64,000 nucleotides of DNA from Luteolibacter flavescens (GTDB taxonomy: Bacteria; Verrucomicrobiota; Verrucomicrobiia; Verrucomicrobiales; Akkermansiaceae), in NCBI RefSeq assembly GCF_025950085.1, contig NZ_JAPDDS010000002.1, positions 310,001-374,000 on the forward strand. The letters run 5' to 3'. Below are positions 37,433-48,000 of this stretch, piece after piece; the first letter of the stretch is position 1, and each line of letters starts with the position of its first letter. The notes under the pieces are model-generated. The model was not told where the DNA came from, did no database searches, and saw nothing but the letters and a program-made list of their open reading frames with translations. Made by a program: the position numbers and the translations under genes.

Positions 37433-39802
37433 ATGATCCACCCGCTCGACCGCAAGCTGCTGCGTGACCTTGGCCGCATGAAGGGCCAGGTGATCGCGGT
37501 CAGCCTGGTGATGGCGTGCGGGCTGGCGATGATGATCATGACCCGCAGTCTGATCCTCACGCTGGAGTCGACGCGGAATGCCTACTACCAGCAGTATGCG
37601 CTGGCGGATGTCTTCGCGACGCTGAAGCGGGCGCCGCTTTCCATGGCGGACCGGGTGGCGGAGTTGCCCGGCGTTTCCACCGTGGAGGCGCGCGTGGCGG
37701 TGAATGTGACACTGGATCTGCCGGGCCTCGCGGAGCCGGCGAGCGGGCACATCATCTCGCTGCCCGAGGACGGCAGCGAGCCGAAGCTGAACCGTATCTT
37801 CCTGCGAAAGGGCCGCATGCCGGAGCCGGACTCGCGGCGCGAGGTGGTGGTCGGAGAGTCCTTCGCGCTGGAGAATGGCCTCGGCCCGGGGGACTCGCTG
37901 GTGGCGGTGATCAATGGCCATCGGGAGACGCTGCAGATCTGCGGCATCGGCCTGTCGCCGGAGTTCGTCTTCGAGGCGCGGCCGGGTGAGACGCTGCCGG
38001 ACCACAAGCGCTTCAGCGTCATCTGGATGCCGTACCGCGCGCTGGCCGTGGCATACAATCTCGACGGTGCCTTCAATGACATCGCGCTCGATCTCGCGCC
38101 GAATGCGGCGGCCCAGCCGGTGATCGCGCAGATGGACCGGCTGCTCGCGCCCTATGGTGCGGGCGGTGCGTACATGCGGAAGGACCAGGCATCTGCCCAG
38201 CGGCTGGATGACGAGCTGCGGGTTCTCCATGCGCTGGCAGTGGCCTACCCGCTGGTCTTCCTCAGCGTGGCCGCCTTCATGGTGAATGCGGTGCTCGCCC
38301 GCATCGTGAGGCTCCAGCGCGAGCAGATCGCGCAGATGAAGGCGCTCGGCTATTCCTCCCGGCAGGTCGGCGTGCATTACCTGAAGTTCGTCTTCGTCAT
38401 CGGCGCGCTCGGCACCTTGATCGGTGGCGTGGCGGGCCGCTTCATGGGCGGTGGACTGGTGAATCTCTACACCATCTTTTTCCGCTTCCCTTCGCTGGAG
38501 TTCCGCATGGACTACGGCGCGCTCGGCCTGGCGCTCGTCGTCAGCGCGGGTGCCTCCATGATCGGCGTGCTCTCGGTGGTGTGGCAGGCGGTGAAGCTGC
38601 CACCGGCGGAGGCGATGCGGCCGGAGCCGCCCGCTGATTTCAAGCCGTCCTTCGTCGAGCGCATCGGGCTCACCCGTTTCTTCAGCCCGGCCTTTCGCAT
38701 GGCGCTGAGGAATATCGAGCGGAAGCCATGGCAGGCCGTCTTCACCACCGCTGGCCTCGCCCTCGCCACCGGCCTGATGGTGCTGCCAGGCGCCATGGCG
38801 AACAGCATCGACTACCTGCTCACCTTCCAGTGGAACCGCGCGCAACGCCAGGACGCCGCGGTCTTCCTCGTGGAGCCTTCTTCGGAGAAAGGCTTCCACG
38901 ATCTGGAGCACCTGCCCGGCGTGATCCGCGCGGAGCCCATCCGCAGCGTGCAGACGCGCCTGCGCTTCGCCCACCACCACCGGAAGCTCGCCATCACCGG
39001 CGTGCAGGCGGGGTCGAATCTCAGCCGCCTGCTCGACGAGAATGGCGAGCCGATCATCCTCCCCGAGGAAGGCCTCATCATGTCGAAGAAGCTCGCCGAG
39101 GTCATCGGCGCGCGCGTGGGGGATCACGTGCAGGTGGAGGTGATGGAGGGCCGCCGCCCGGTGCTCAGCATTCCCATCCGCGGCCTGGTCACGGACTTCG
39201 CTGGCGTGGCGGCCTACATGGACATCCGGGCGTTGCGGCGTCTCATGAAGGAGGGCGACACCATCAATGGCGCGTATCTCAAGATCGACCACGCACGCTG
39301 GGACGACTTCATGCGAGAGGTGAAGGACACGCCGCGCGCCGCGGTGGTGATGGTGAAGCGAGATCAGCTCGAGTCCTTTCGGAAGACCACCGCGCAGAGC
39401 ATCGGCCTCATCCGCAAACTCTACTTCGTCCTCGCGGTGATCGTGGCCTTCGGCGTGGTTTACAATAGCGCGCGCATTGCTCTGTCCGAGCGCAGCCGCG
39501 AGCTGGCCACGCTGCGGGTTGTCGGCTTCCGCCTCAGCGAGGTGCGCGGTGTGTTGCTCGGCGAGCTAGGGCTACTGGTGCTGCTCGCGTTGCCCTTCGG
39601 CCTGCTTTTCGGGAAGGGTCTCGCGCTTTTCATCATGGCATCCTTCAGCACGGAGACGGTGCGCATGCCCATCGTCATCGATCCTTCCACGTATTCCATC
39701 GCCGTTGGCGTGGTGCTCACCGCCGCCGCGCTGTCCTTCGCGATGGTCAGCCGCATGCTCTCGAAACTCGACCTCGTCGGCGTCTTGAAGGCGCGCGACT
39801 GA
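37433..39802 (+). CDS. FtsX-family ABC transporter permease
   Basis: A 789 aa protein with a first helix at about 19-41, an extracytoplasmic domain (about 45-260), a block of helices (about 260-390), a second helix-plus-soluble repeat (about 430-650) and a last group of three helices, the double FtsX-domain layout. The SERSRELATLRVVGF sequence near 690 is the coupling motif of FtsX permeases. With the MacB-like ATPase and the adaptor it should export a lipid, peptide or small molecule by a mechanotransmission mechanism; the substrate is unknown. Twenty-six bases separate it from the adaptor gene. Confidence 0.9.
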   Translation: MIHPLDRKLLRDLGRMKGQVIAVSLVMACGLAMMIMTRSLILTLESTRNAYYQQYALADVFATLKRAPLSMADRVAELPGVSTVEARVAVNVTLDLPGLAEPASGHIISLPEDGSEPKLNRIFLRKGRMPEPDSRREVVVGESFALENGLGPGDSLVAVINGHRETLQICGIGLSPEFVFEARPGETLPDHKRFSVIWMPYRALAVAYNLDGAFNDIALDLAPNAAAQPVIAQMDRLLAPYGAGGAYMRKDQASAQRLDDELRVLHALAVAYPLVFLSVAAFMVNAVLARIVRLQREQIAQMKALGYSSRQVGVHYLKFVFVIGALGTLIGGVAGRFMGGGLVNLYTIFFRFPSLEFRMDYGALGLALVVSAGASMIGVLSVVWQAVKLPPAEAMRPEPPADFKPSFVERIGLTRFFSPAFRMALRNIERKPWQAVFTTAGLALATGLMVLPGAMANSIDYLLTFQWNRAQRQDAAVFLVEPSSEKGFHDLEHLPGVIRAEPIRSVQTRLRFAHHHRKLAITGVQAGSNLSRLLDENGEPIILPEEGLIMSKKLAEVIGARVGDHVQVEVMEGRRPVLSIPIRGLVTDFAGVAAYMDIRALRRLMKEGDTINGAYLKIDHARWDDFMREVKDTPRAAVVMVKRDQLESFRKTTAQSIGLIRKLYFVLAVIVAFGVVYNSARIALSERSRELATLRVVGFRLSEVRGVLLGELGLLVLLALPFGLLFGKGLALFIMASFSTETVRMPIVIDPSTYSIAVGVVLTAAALSFAMVSRMLSKLDLVGVLKARD

Positions 39803-39828
39803 TCCCTCACCCTCACCCGCAAGCACCC

Positions 39829-41073
39829 ATGTCCGAAGGCAAAAGCGATACCCCACCGTGGGAAGGAAAGCGCAGCAAGTCCGCGAAGGGCCTGCTGCGA
39901 CGGCTCATCCCGTGGGCCATCGGCGGAGCACTCATCGCACTCGTCGCCATGGGGCTGAAGCCGCAGCCCACCGAGGTGGAGACCGGCGTGGTGGCGCGCG
40001 CGCCGCTCACCGTGCGCGTCTCCGAGGAAGGGAAGACTCGCATCCGGAACCGCTACGTGGTGGCCGCGCCGCTTTCCGGCCGCATGCGCCGCGTGCCGCT
40101 GAAGCCGGGTGACGAGGTGAAGGCCGGCGAGACCATCCTCACGGCCATCGAGCCCGTGGCCGCGCCGTTGCTCGACCCTCGGGCGAAGTCGCTCGCCGAG
40201 GCCGTGGTGGCAACGCGCGAGGCCGCCCGCAGCCGCGCGAGTGAGACGCTGAAAGCCGCCGAAAGCGCGAAGGAACTGGCCGACATCAATCTGAAGCGCA
40301 TCCAGTCCCTGACCGGCGGCGCGATTTCCCAGGCCGACCGGGATCGTGTGGAAATGGAGGGCTCGATGCGCGCCGCCGACGTTCGTGCCGCGGAGTTCGC
40401 GCTGAAGGCTGCGGAGCACGAGGTGGAGCAGGCGCGTGCGTCTTTGGAACGCCCGGCCATCACCCTTGAGGGGAATGCGCTGGAAGTGAAGTCGCCCGTC
40501 TCCGGCCGCCTGCTGAATGTGATGCAGGAGAGCGAGACGGTGGTCACCGCGGGCATGGCCATCGCGGAGATCGGCGATCCGGTGGACATCGAGATCGAGG
40601 CGGAGATTCTTTCCCGCGACGCGGTGACGATGAAGCCGGGCGACTCCGTGAGCGTGGAGCAATGGGGCGGCACGGAGGCACTGGAAGCCCGGGTGCGCCG
40701 CATCGAGCCCGCCGCTTTCACAAAGATCTCCGCGCTCGGCGTGGAGGAGCAGCGCGTGTATGTGTTGTGCGATCTGGTGAATCCGCCCGAGCAGGCGAAG
40801 TCGCTCGGCGACCGCTATCGCGTGGAGGTCCGCGTGGCCGTGTGGCACAGCGATGATGTGCTCGTGGTGCCCGCCGGGGCGCTCTTCCGCGAGGGGAATG
40901 CATGGAAGACCTTCGTCTTCCGCGATGGCAAGGCCCAGGCCGTGACGCTGGAGGCAGGCCGGACCGATGGTCACTTCACCGAGGTGATCTCCGGCCTCGC
41001 TGCGGGCGATGAGGTGCTGCTCCACCCGCCGGACACGGTGAAGGACGGCACGCCAGTGAAGAAGCGCGAGTAG
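39829..41073 (+). CDS. HlyD/RND-type periplasmic adaptor subunit
   Basis: A 414 aa protein anchored by a single helix (about 25-43). A biotinyl-lipoyl domain (first half about 55-105, VVAAPLSGRMRRVPLKPGDEV), a helical hairpin (about 110-210), the second half of the lipoyl domain (VKSPVSGRLLNVM) and a beta-barrel domain (about 240-310) follow in normal order. It should bridge the FtsX permease to an outer membrane channel, which is not encoded here. Third gene of the exporter operon. Confidence 0.92.
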   Translation: MSEGKSDTPPWEGKRSKSAKGLLRRLIPWAIGGALIALVAMGLKPQPTEVETGVVARAPLTVRVSEEGKTRIRNRYVVAAPLSGRMRRVPLKPGDEVKAGETILTAIEPVAAPLLDPRAKSLAEAVVATREAARSRASETLKAAESAKELADINLKRIQSLTGGAISQADRDRVEMEGSMRAADVRAAEFALKAAEHEVEQARASLERPAITLEGNALEVKSPVSGRLLNVMQESETVVTAGMAIAEIGDPVDIEIEAEILSRDAVTMKPGDSVSVEQWGGTEALEARVRRIEPAAFTKISALGVEEQRVYVLCDLVNPPEQAKSLGDRYRVEVRVAVWHSDDVLVVPAGALFREGNAWKTFVFRDGKAQAVTLEAGRTDGHFTEVISGLAAGDEVLLHPPDTVKDGTPVKKRE

Positions 41074-41132
41074 CGAACGTAGCGGGACGACTTCGTCGTT
41101 CCGTTAGGGGCGGCTTGAAGCTTTGTGAAACG

Positions 41133-41159
41133 GGCCGCCTCACGTTTGCGGAGGCGGCC
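41133..41159. other. Perfect hairpin downstream of the exporter operon
   Basis: GGCCGCCTC and GAGGCGGCC pair perfectly around a 9-base loop, about 60 bases after the adaptor stop. No T run follows on either strand, so it may be a weak terminator or RNA-stabilising structure rather than a standard terminator. Confidence 0.4.
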
Positions 41160-41305
41160 ATGGAGATGTGAGGCGGAGGGCGTTCTGATGCCCGCCCCGC
41201 CCAGCGGGAAGGACGCAGTCCTTCCCCTGCTACTGATCTGAAGCAGACTTGCCGAAACATTGGCTCGCTGGCATCGGTATCGGGCCCCTTCATTCGCCAT
41301 CTTCC

Positions 41306-42205
41306 ATGAAAAGAACCCTGCTCGCCCTCTGCTGCCTCGTGACAACCCTCTCCGCCGCTGAAGACTGGAAGCCGCTGTGGCCCGGTGAGGCTCCCGGCGC
41401 GAAACGTCCTCCTACCGGAACCGAGACCGTCGCCGAGGGATGGCGCTACAGCGACATCGAGGTGCCGCAGTATGTCATCTATCCCGCACCTGCGGAAAAG
41501 CGCACCGGGCAGGCCGTGGTCATCTTCCCCGGTGGCGGCTATGGCATGCTCGCGATGAACCACGAGGGCCACGATTACGCGAAGTGGCTGAATGAGCGAG
41601 GAATCACCGGCATGGTCGTGAAGTACCGCGTGACCGGCAAGGCGGACCTCGGATACCAGTTTCCCGTTCCCTTCCTCGATGCGCGCCGCGCGATCCGCAC
41701 TGTCCGCGCGAATGCAAAGGAGTGGGGAGTGGACCCCGCGAAGGTGGGCGTCATGGGTTCCTCCGCGGGAGGTCATCTGGCCAGCCTGTGCACCACGCGC
41801 TTCGGCGATACTTTCCCGGAAGAGGGCAAGGACGAGATCGACAAGCTCAGCGCGCGGCCGGATTTCTCCATCCTCATCTACCCGGTCATCAGTATGGGGC
41901 AGCTCGCCCATGGCGGGTCCCGGCAGAATCTGTTAGGGAAGGAGCCGTCGCCGGAGGCGATCGAGAAGTACTCGACCGAGAAGCAGGTGACGAAGGAGAC
42001 CCCGCCGGTTTTCCTGCTGACCACCACGGACGATTTCGTCGATTGCCGGAACAGCTTTGAATTCGCCGCGGCCTGCAAGGCGAATGGAGTGCCGGTCAGC
42101 CTGCATTGCTTCGAGACCGGCGGCCACGGCTACGGGATGAATGTGGCCGGCAAGGGCGACCTCGCGGTCTGGCCGAGCCTGCTGGAGGCGTGGTTGAAGA
42201 AATGA
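41306..42205 (+). CDS. Secreted alpha/beta hydrolase (acetyl-esterase-like)
   Basis: A 299 aa protein with signal peptide (about 1-18). The oxyanion element VIFPGGGYG is followed by nucleophile elbow GSSAGG (Ser153), the acid in TTTDDFVD and the catalytic His in ETGGHGYGM. This matches the BD-FAE/acetylxylan-esterase-like group often linked to carbohydrate degradation. The enzyme should deacylate sugar esters outside the cytoplasm; substrate unproven. The frame extends to 41249 but ATG 41306 begins the signal. Confidence 0.88.
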   Translation: MKRTLLALCCLVTTLSAAEDWKPLWPGEAPGAKRPPTGTETVAEGWRYSDIEVPQYVIYPAPAEKRTGQAVVIFPGGGYGMLAMNHEGHDYAKWLNERGITGMVVKYRVTGKADLGYQFPVPFLDARRAIRTVRANAKEWGVDPAKVGVMGSSAGGHLASLCTTRFGDTFPEEGKDEIDKLSARPDFSILIYPVISMGQLAHGGSRQNLLGKEPSPEAIEKYSTEKQVTKETPPVFLLTTTDDFVDCRNSFEFAAACKANGVPVSLHCFETGGHGYGMNVAGKGDLAVWPSLLEAWLKK

Positions 42206-42793
42206 GGCGGGAGGGTTGAGCGTAGGCGCACTGGTGACAGTGCGGAATTGGCGAGTGAAGCGGGCTTGCTTGGATGAAGCTCGGCTTCCTTCGGGGAGCT
42301 CCGCAAAGACACCGGCTTTCTTCAGGGCCAAAGGCCCGGCTATCCCTCAGCCCGGGCCAACGGCCCGGGTCTCCCCGTCCCGATGCATTTGGCGGCCTGA
42401 AGGGACGCGATACCGGGCTGGGATGCACATGATTTACGGGCTCATCCCGACCGTCAGAATCCAATCGACAGATTCCGCTAGGCGATGGTCCGTTCTTTGA
42501 CCGGTGAGGCGGGCCGTCATCCCTATCGCGGCCCTTCAGGCCGCCGACTATGCTGCTATCCCTTTCCCGGGCCGATGGCCCGGGCTGAGGGATGGCCGGG
42601 CCTTTGGCCCTGAAGAACCGGCTGTGGGCCCTGGGTGCATTCGTCAGGTTATAGGAACCACACCATTGCTGGCTGCCGCCGCCCTGATGACAGTGTCAGT
42701 GGGTAGAGGTGGTAGGTGAGGAGGGCTTCTCCCGTGGTATCGCCACCACGACCACGAAGGGATACTTGGAGCGTGCTCCGCGGGCGCGGAAAC
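42206..42793. other. Intergenic region holding a REP-like element
   Basis: No gene is evident in these 588 bases. The centre is a 300-base inverted element (42318-42617). The right flank (42640-42790) contains only short G-rich sequence. Confidence 0.6.
42318..42617. repeat. REP/BIME-like inverted element, copy A
   Basis: The ends are inverted repeats of about 50 bp (TTCTTCAGGGCCAAAGG at left, CCTTTGGCCCTGAAGAA at right). Each arm contains short palindromes: GGGCCAAAGGCCC, a CCCGGGCC/GGCCCGGG pair, and GGCGGCCTGAAGG near its inner end. The central 100-odd bases are unique. No transposase is encoded. A second copy lies at 55814-56137. Confidence 0.85.
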
Positions 42794-43810
42794 TCACAGC
42801 TCCAGCATGTGCGCGACGTGGGCGGCGGTGAGTTCGCCCATGGTGCGGCAGTCGCGGAAGATGTCCGTGTGGTGATACTTGGCGAGGTCCGCCGCGAGCG
42901 AGGCGACGTGTTCGCGCGGGGCGAGTTCCTCGCGCCGCATCACGCCGAGCAGCGCTTTCATCCGCGTGCTCTCGACCTTGGCGCGGCGGGTCATCTGCGC
43001 GTGCTCCTCGGCCACGTACTGGTCGATGGTCTTGCGGTTCAGCACGTCGAAGGCGAGCTTGGTCACCGTCTTGTTAGAGTCGAAGCGGTACGCCAGGTAA
43101 ATCTTCCCGCGGCGCTCGTAGCTCTGCTGGTCGAAGTCGATCGGGCGCACGCGGTACTGCACTTCCTCGAAGTCCGGCGTGATGTCCACGACGTAGTTCA
43201 CGCTCCGCATGTCGCCGAGCAGGCGGATGAAGCAGCGCTCGTTGAACTTGGTGAACTCCTTCGCGATGCGGACTTTGTTCAGCTCCGGGCGCGGCAGGTG
43301 ATCGCGCAGGAAGACATCCCCCGGCACGCCTGCGATGTGTTCCTCGATCAAGGTGTTCCCGTTGACGAGGTAGTTGATGCGGTTCGGCGAGAGGATGTGC
43401 TCCAGCTCCAGGCCGTAGATGCGCGAGGCGTCCGCCTGCTTCACGTAGAAGTAGTCGGAGTTATCGTTGTACAGGTTCGTGATGCGGATGCGGAAGGGCC
43501 GCGAATTTCCGAACTCGCCGAAGTCGATGCGGTCCACGGTGAGGTGCTCGTGGAGGTCGCTTTCGCCGCCGATCTTCAGCTCGGCGTAGATCTTCGTCAG
43601 CTTCGGCCGCAACTCCAGCATCAGCTCCTGGGGGTAGAAGACGGTGAGCCACAGCGTCTCCTTCCCGCGCGGATCTTCATACGGCATCGAGCCGGCGAAG
43701 CGCGTGAGGTCGTCATAGACCAGCGGGATATCGCGCAGGCGGTCGAAGTGATAGAGGTATTGCCTCAGGGTGGGAGAGACGGAGTACTTGATCTTGCGGC
43801 GTGAGATCAC
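42794..43810 (-). CDS. Protein of unknown function
   Basis: A 338 aa soluble protein with an even mix of charged and hydrophobic residues and no signal peptide, membrane helix or catalytic motif that I recognise. It contains YHFDRLRDIPLVYDDLTRF near the N-terminus, a central PYEDP-GKETLWLTVFYP segment and a FERCFIRLLGDMRSVNYVVD-like core (NERCFIRLLGD). Codon use is clearly coding. GTG 43810 is taken as start because it begins the conserved-looking part (VISRRKIKYSV); the minus frame extends upstream to 44326 as the shadow of coaC. It is divergent from coaC with 132 bases between. Confidence 0.7.
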   Translation of the reverse strand: MISRRKIKYSVSPTLRQYLYHFDRLRDIPLVYDDLTRFAGSMPYEDPRGKETLWLTVFYPQELMLELRPKLTKIYAELKIGGESDLHEHLTVDRIDFGEFGNSRPFRIRITNLYNDNSDYFYVKQADASRIYGLELEHILSPNRINYLVNGNTLIEEHIAGVPGDVFLRDHLPRPELNKVRIAKEFTKFNERCFIRLLGDMRSVNYVVDITPDFEEVQYRVRPIDFDQQSYERRGKIYLAYRFDSNKTVTKLAFDVLNRKTIDQYVAEEHAQMTRRAKVESTRMKALLGVMRREELAPREHVASLAADLAKYHHTDIFRDCRTMGELTAAHVAHMLEL

Positions 43811-43942
43811 CCGGCGAGGATGGGCTTCCGGCGGGAAAAGGCGAAGGCTGAACTTTGTCGGTAGGACGACCACGGCGGACCGTGCGGGCTGTCCTGCATA
43901 TTCGGTGTTGGCAGTTCTCCGTCCGGTGCTCCTATTTCCCGC

Positions 43943-44479
43943 ATGACCATCGTCCTCGGCATCACCGGCTCGATCGCTGCCTACAAGGCGGCGGACCTGG
44001 CGTCCCAGCTTGTGAAAGCGGGGCACGAGGTGCATGCGGTCATGACCCGCGCTGCCACGGAATTCATCACGCCGCTCACGCTGCAGGTACTCACGCGCCA
44101 GCCCGTGCTGGTGACGCTGGAGGATGAAAAGCAGAGCTGGAAGCCGGGGCACATCGAGCTGGCGGACTCGGCGGACCTCTTCCTTGTCGCACCCGCGAGC
44201 GCGGACGTGATCGGGAATTTCGCCAATGGCCTCGCGCCTGACCCTCTCTCCTCGATCTACCTCGCCCTGCCGCGCACCACGCCGGTGATCATCGCCCCGG
44301 CCATGAATGGCAAGATGTGGCTGCATCCCGCCGTGCAGCGGAATGTCGCGCGACTCGGCGAGGACGGCTGCCGCTTCATCGGCCCGGCGGAGGGAGACCT
44401 TGCGTGTGGATACCAGGGCATCGGTCGCATGTCCCCGGTCGAGGAAGTTTTGGCTGCCGCTTTGGCCATCGGAAAATAA
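43943..44479 (+). CDS. coaC: Phosphopantothenoylcysteine decarboxylase (CoaC only)
   Basis: A 178 aa flavoprotein. Motifs: ITGSIAAYKAADL at the N-terminus, VAPASADVIGNFANG, PAMNGKMWLHPAVQRN (the conserved Asn-Met), and ACGYQGIGRM, the substrate-binding flap. It decarboxylates 4'-phosphopantothenoyl-cysteine to phosphopantetheine in CoA synthesis. Most bacteria fuse CoaC to CoaB; here the frame ends right after the decarboxylase and no CoaB follows, so the synthetase must be elsewhere. ATG 43943. Confidence 0.92.
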   Translation: MTIVLGITGSIAAYKAADLASQLVKAGHEVHAVMTRAATEFITPLTLQVLTRQPVLVTLEDEKQSWKPGHIELADSADLFLVAPASADVIGNFANGLAPDPLSSIYLALPRTTPVIIAPAMNGKMWLHPAVQRNVARLGEDGCRFIGPAEGDLACGYQGIGRMSPVEEVLAAALAIGK

Positions 44480-45024
44480 CGGCCTGTTGGAGCCGCGCCC
44501 GGTGTTATATTGCCGGGTGATATGGATGCTAACTTTGGGTATGTATGCGACGCTTTGATCGGCGGAATCATCCCCATCGGAAAAGTTGCGAAAAAATCAC
44601 ACGCTTGGTTTTGGTCCGAGGGTTGATCTTCGCTTTAGCGCAATCCATTGATGGAAAGTGAATTGAGGGATCGATTGTGCGCTTCGAAAAAGCCGCGTGT
44701 CGTAATCCTACGCAAAGCAAACCGATCAATACAAGAAACCTGATCGGGACGATTTAGACTGTGGGAAGGTTCGATCCCCGTTTTTCCCGGCACCCATGTC
44801 CAAACCCAAAGAGGACAGCCGGAGGCGGGGTCGATGCCGACAAACCCGAATCCATCGAAACCCAATAAACCCGCACATGCACGGCGGGGCATTTGTTCGC
44901 CTCGTCGCGCCTTCCCGGAAGGCGATCCATACAGCCGCTCCATAGCCGGTATCATATGCCGGAGACTGGTGAGCCGGACAGACCCATGTCTTTCCTGAAG
45001 GCGGGATTACGTACTCAGAACCCC
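44480..45024. other. Leader region upstream of the first giant protein, no gene seen
   Basis: Roughly 545 bases, AT-richer than surrounding DNA between about 44500 and 44760. It should hold the promoter and a long 5' leader for the gene at 45025. A T-loop-like GGTTCGATCC near 44768 is not part of a tRNA. No Shine-Dalgarno precedes the ATG (AACCCCATG). Confidence 0.5.
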
Positions 45025-48000
45025 ATGAAAATCCCTCGGCCACACTCCCGTGGCAACCTGATCGAGACCGCATTCGGTCTGGGTTGCCTCTTCGCCACGG
45101 CCATCCCCGCCGCCCATGCCGCATCCGATACCTGGACGGGCAGCGGTGGAAACAACCTCTGGCAAACTCCGGGCAACTGGACCTCCGCGACGCAATTCCC
45201 CGGCGCGGCAGCCAATGATTTCACCAGCGCGGATGACGCCAGCTTCGGCGCGGCTGGCTCCGGTGCCGTGGACCTGGGCTCCACGCTGAATGTCCGCACG
45301 ATCCTCTTCGGCATCTCCGGCGGGAATGCCTCCGTCTTCACCATCGGCGATGCGAATGACACGCTGAACCTCTCCACCGCGGGCGGCGTGACGGTGAATG
45401 CCGGTGTCACCACCGCGCAGCAGGTCAGCTCGGCCGGTGGCTCGATTCATCTTTCCACCGCCGCGAATTCCACGGTGACGCTGACGAACAATGGCAGCGG
45501 CCTGCTCACCGTGGCAGGCAGCGTGGTGGCCGTGCCGCCCGCCGCTTCGAATAGCCTGCTGGCCGTCGGCGGCTCGGGAAATGTCGCGATCACCGGGGCC
45601 ATCACCGAGACCGGGGACGGCGGCTCGGCACTGCTGAAGACGGGCACCGGCACGCTCACGCTTTCGAATGGCGGTACCTTCACCGGTGCCGGGGCCATCG
45701 GCTACATGCCCGCCACCCCGGCCGGCTATCCGCTCGTCGTCCGCGAGGGCACGCTGCGCCTGAATGGCGGCGCGCATGCCGTGGATACCGAGCTGGTCAT
45801 CGGCGGCGTGGTCACGAATGGCGGCGCGGGCCAGAATGCAAAGGTGCAGGTGGACGCGGGCACGCTCAGCGTCGGCTCGTGGCTTTCCATCGGCCGCGGC
45901 AATGGCACCGGCACCGTCTCCTCAGACCTCGTCATCAGCAATGCGGGCGCGGTGACGACCGCCAGCCTCAGCGGCGGCTTCAATGGCGGCAACGCGGCGA
46001 ACCTCGTGAAGGGCTCCGTCACCATCAATGACACCGGCACCCTCACCGTCACCGGCAACAACGCGAACTACAACTGGGGCGAGAGTCCCGGGTCGGTTTT
46101 CACGATGACGCTGAACGGTTCCTCGAAGCTCATCCACAATGGCAATGCCTCCGGCACCCGCATCGGTGAAGGCGGCACGGGCATCCTCGACATCGCCAGC
46201 GCGAATGCCACGGCGGACGTGCGGAACCTCATCATCGGGCGCGGCACGAATGCCATCGGCGCGGTTTACAACAAGGGCACGCTCAAGTCCGTGGGGCAGG
46301 ACGGCCTCTTCCTCGGCGATGGCGGCGGCAGCGTCAGCTACTTCCGGAACGACAATGGCGCGGCGACCGTGCCGAATGACAATGCCGCGAACATCGTGGC
46401 GGGCATCGGCGCGAATTCGAACTCGGTCGTCGATGTGATCAGCGGCACCATCACCGCCACGCGTGTGGCGGCCTGCTGTTTCAACAACAACGCGAACAAC
46501 GGGCAGTTCAACGTCACGGGCGGCACGCTCGGTGCGGGCGCGACCGGCTTCGTCCTCGCCGACACGAATGCCCGCACCGGGGCGAAGTGGGCGAACGTGA
46601 ATGTCACCGGCACCGGCGTCTTCCAGAGCACCGGCCCGGTGAACCTCTCGAATCCGAACCTGGCGGGGAATGTCACCGTCTTCGCCATCGCGAACGGTGG
46701 TACGCTCTCCGTGGACACCATCTCCAGCACGGGTCCGAACAGCGAGGGGTACCTTCATTTCAACAACGGCACGCTGCGCGCGAACAGCGCCACCACCGCC
46801 CAGATCGCCACGCCGAATGTCGATCGCATCACCGTCCACTCCGGCGGCATGACGATCGATACGAATGGCTTCAACAAGACGATGGCGGCGCAGGTCGCGA
46901 GCCCGGTCGCGGACGGCACCGCCACCTTCGGCGTCACCGGCATCTCGGTCAGCGGCACGGGCACCGGCTACAAGGGCCGCCCGGTCGTGAAGATCACCGG
47001 TGGCGGCGGCACGGGTGCCGCGGCCATGGCTACCTACGATGTCGTCACCGGCCAGGTCACCGGCGTCACCGTGACCAGCCCCGGCACCGGCTACACCAGC
47101 GCGCCCACCGTCTCCATTCTGGGTGGTGGGGGCACGGCCATCACGGCCACCGCCACCATCGGCGCGGCGGCTGGAGGATCGCTGACGAAGGCGGGCGCGG
47201 GCACGCTTACGTGGAATGGCGCTCACGCATTCACCGGTCCCATCATCGTCACGGGCGGCGAGCTTGCCACCGGCGGCAGCCACACCGGCAGCCCGCTCAC
47301 CATCCAGAGCGGCGGCCGCGTGAATGTGGTGGATACCGCCGGAGCGGTCGGCTCGCTCACCGTCGGCACGCTCACGCTGAGCAGCGGCTCGCTCCTCACG
47401 CTCGAGACCGGCGCGGGGAATACCGCGGACAAGATCGTCTGCACCGGCGGCTCGCACGGCACCGTGGCCATCTCGCTCTATGACAGCGGCACCACGAATC
47501 CCGCGCTACCCGGCACCTACACGCTCATCCAGTACAGCGGCAGCTTCACCGGAGGCGTCACCGGCCTGTCCATCGCGAACCAGCGCCCAGGTTTCAACTA
47601 CACCTTCCACGATACCGGCACCGCCATCACCGTGGACGTGATTTCGGTGGATGCGGACGGCGACGGCATGTCCGACTCGTATGAGATCGCGAACGGCCTG
47701 AACCCGAATGACGCCACCGGCGTCAATGGCGCGAATGGCAATCTCGACGGCGACTTCGCCACGAACTACGAGGAATTCCTCGCGGGCACGCAGGCGAACA
47801 ACCCCGCCTCCGATCCGATGAACGTGGACAACGACGGCCTGCGCGACAGTTGGGAGATCACCCACTTCGGCAGCATCGCCACGCAGAATGGCACCGATGA
47901 TTCCGACGGCGACTTCGACTCGAACCTGATGGAATTCACCGCGGGCACGCTGCCGGCGAATGCGGGCAGCTTCAGCGACACCGATGCGGACGGCCTCGGC

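Noticed and set aside
44768-44800. T-arm-like GGTTCGATCC suggesting a tRNA
   Set aside because: No acceptor, anticodon or D-arm can be folded around it.
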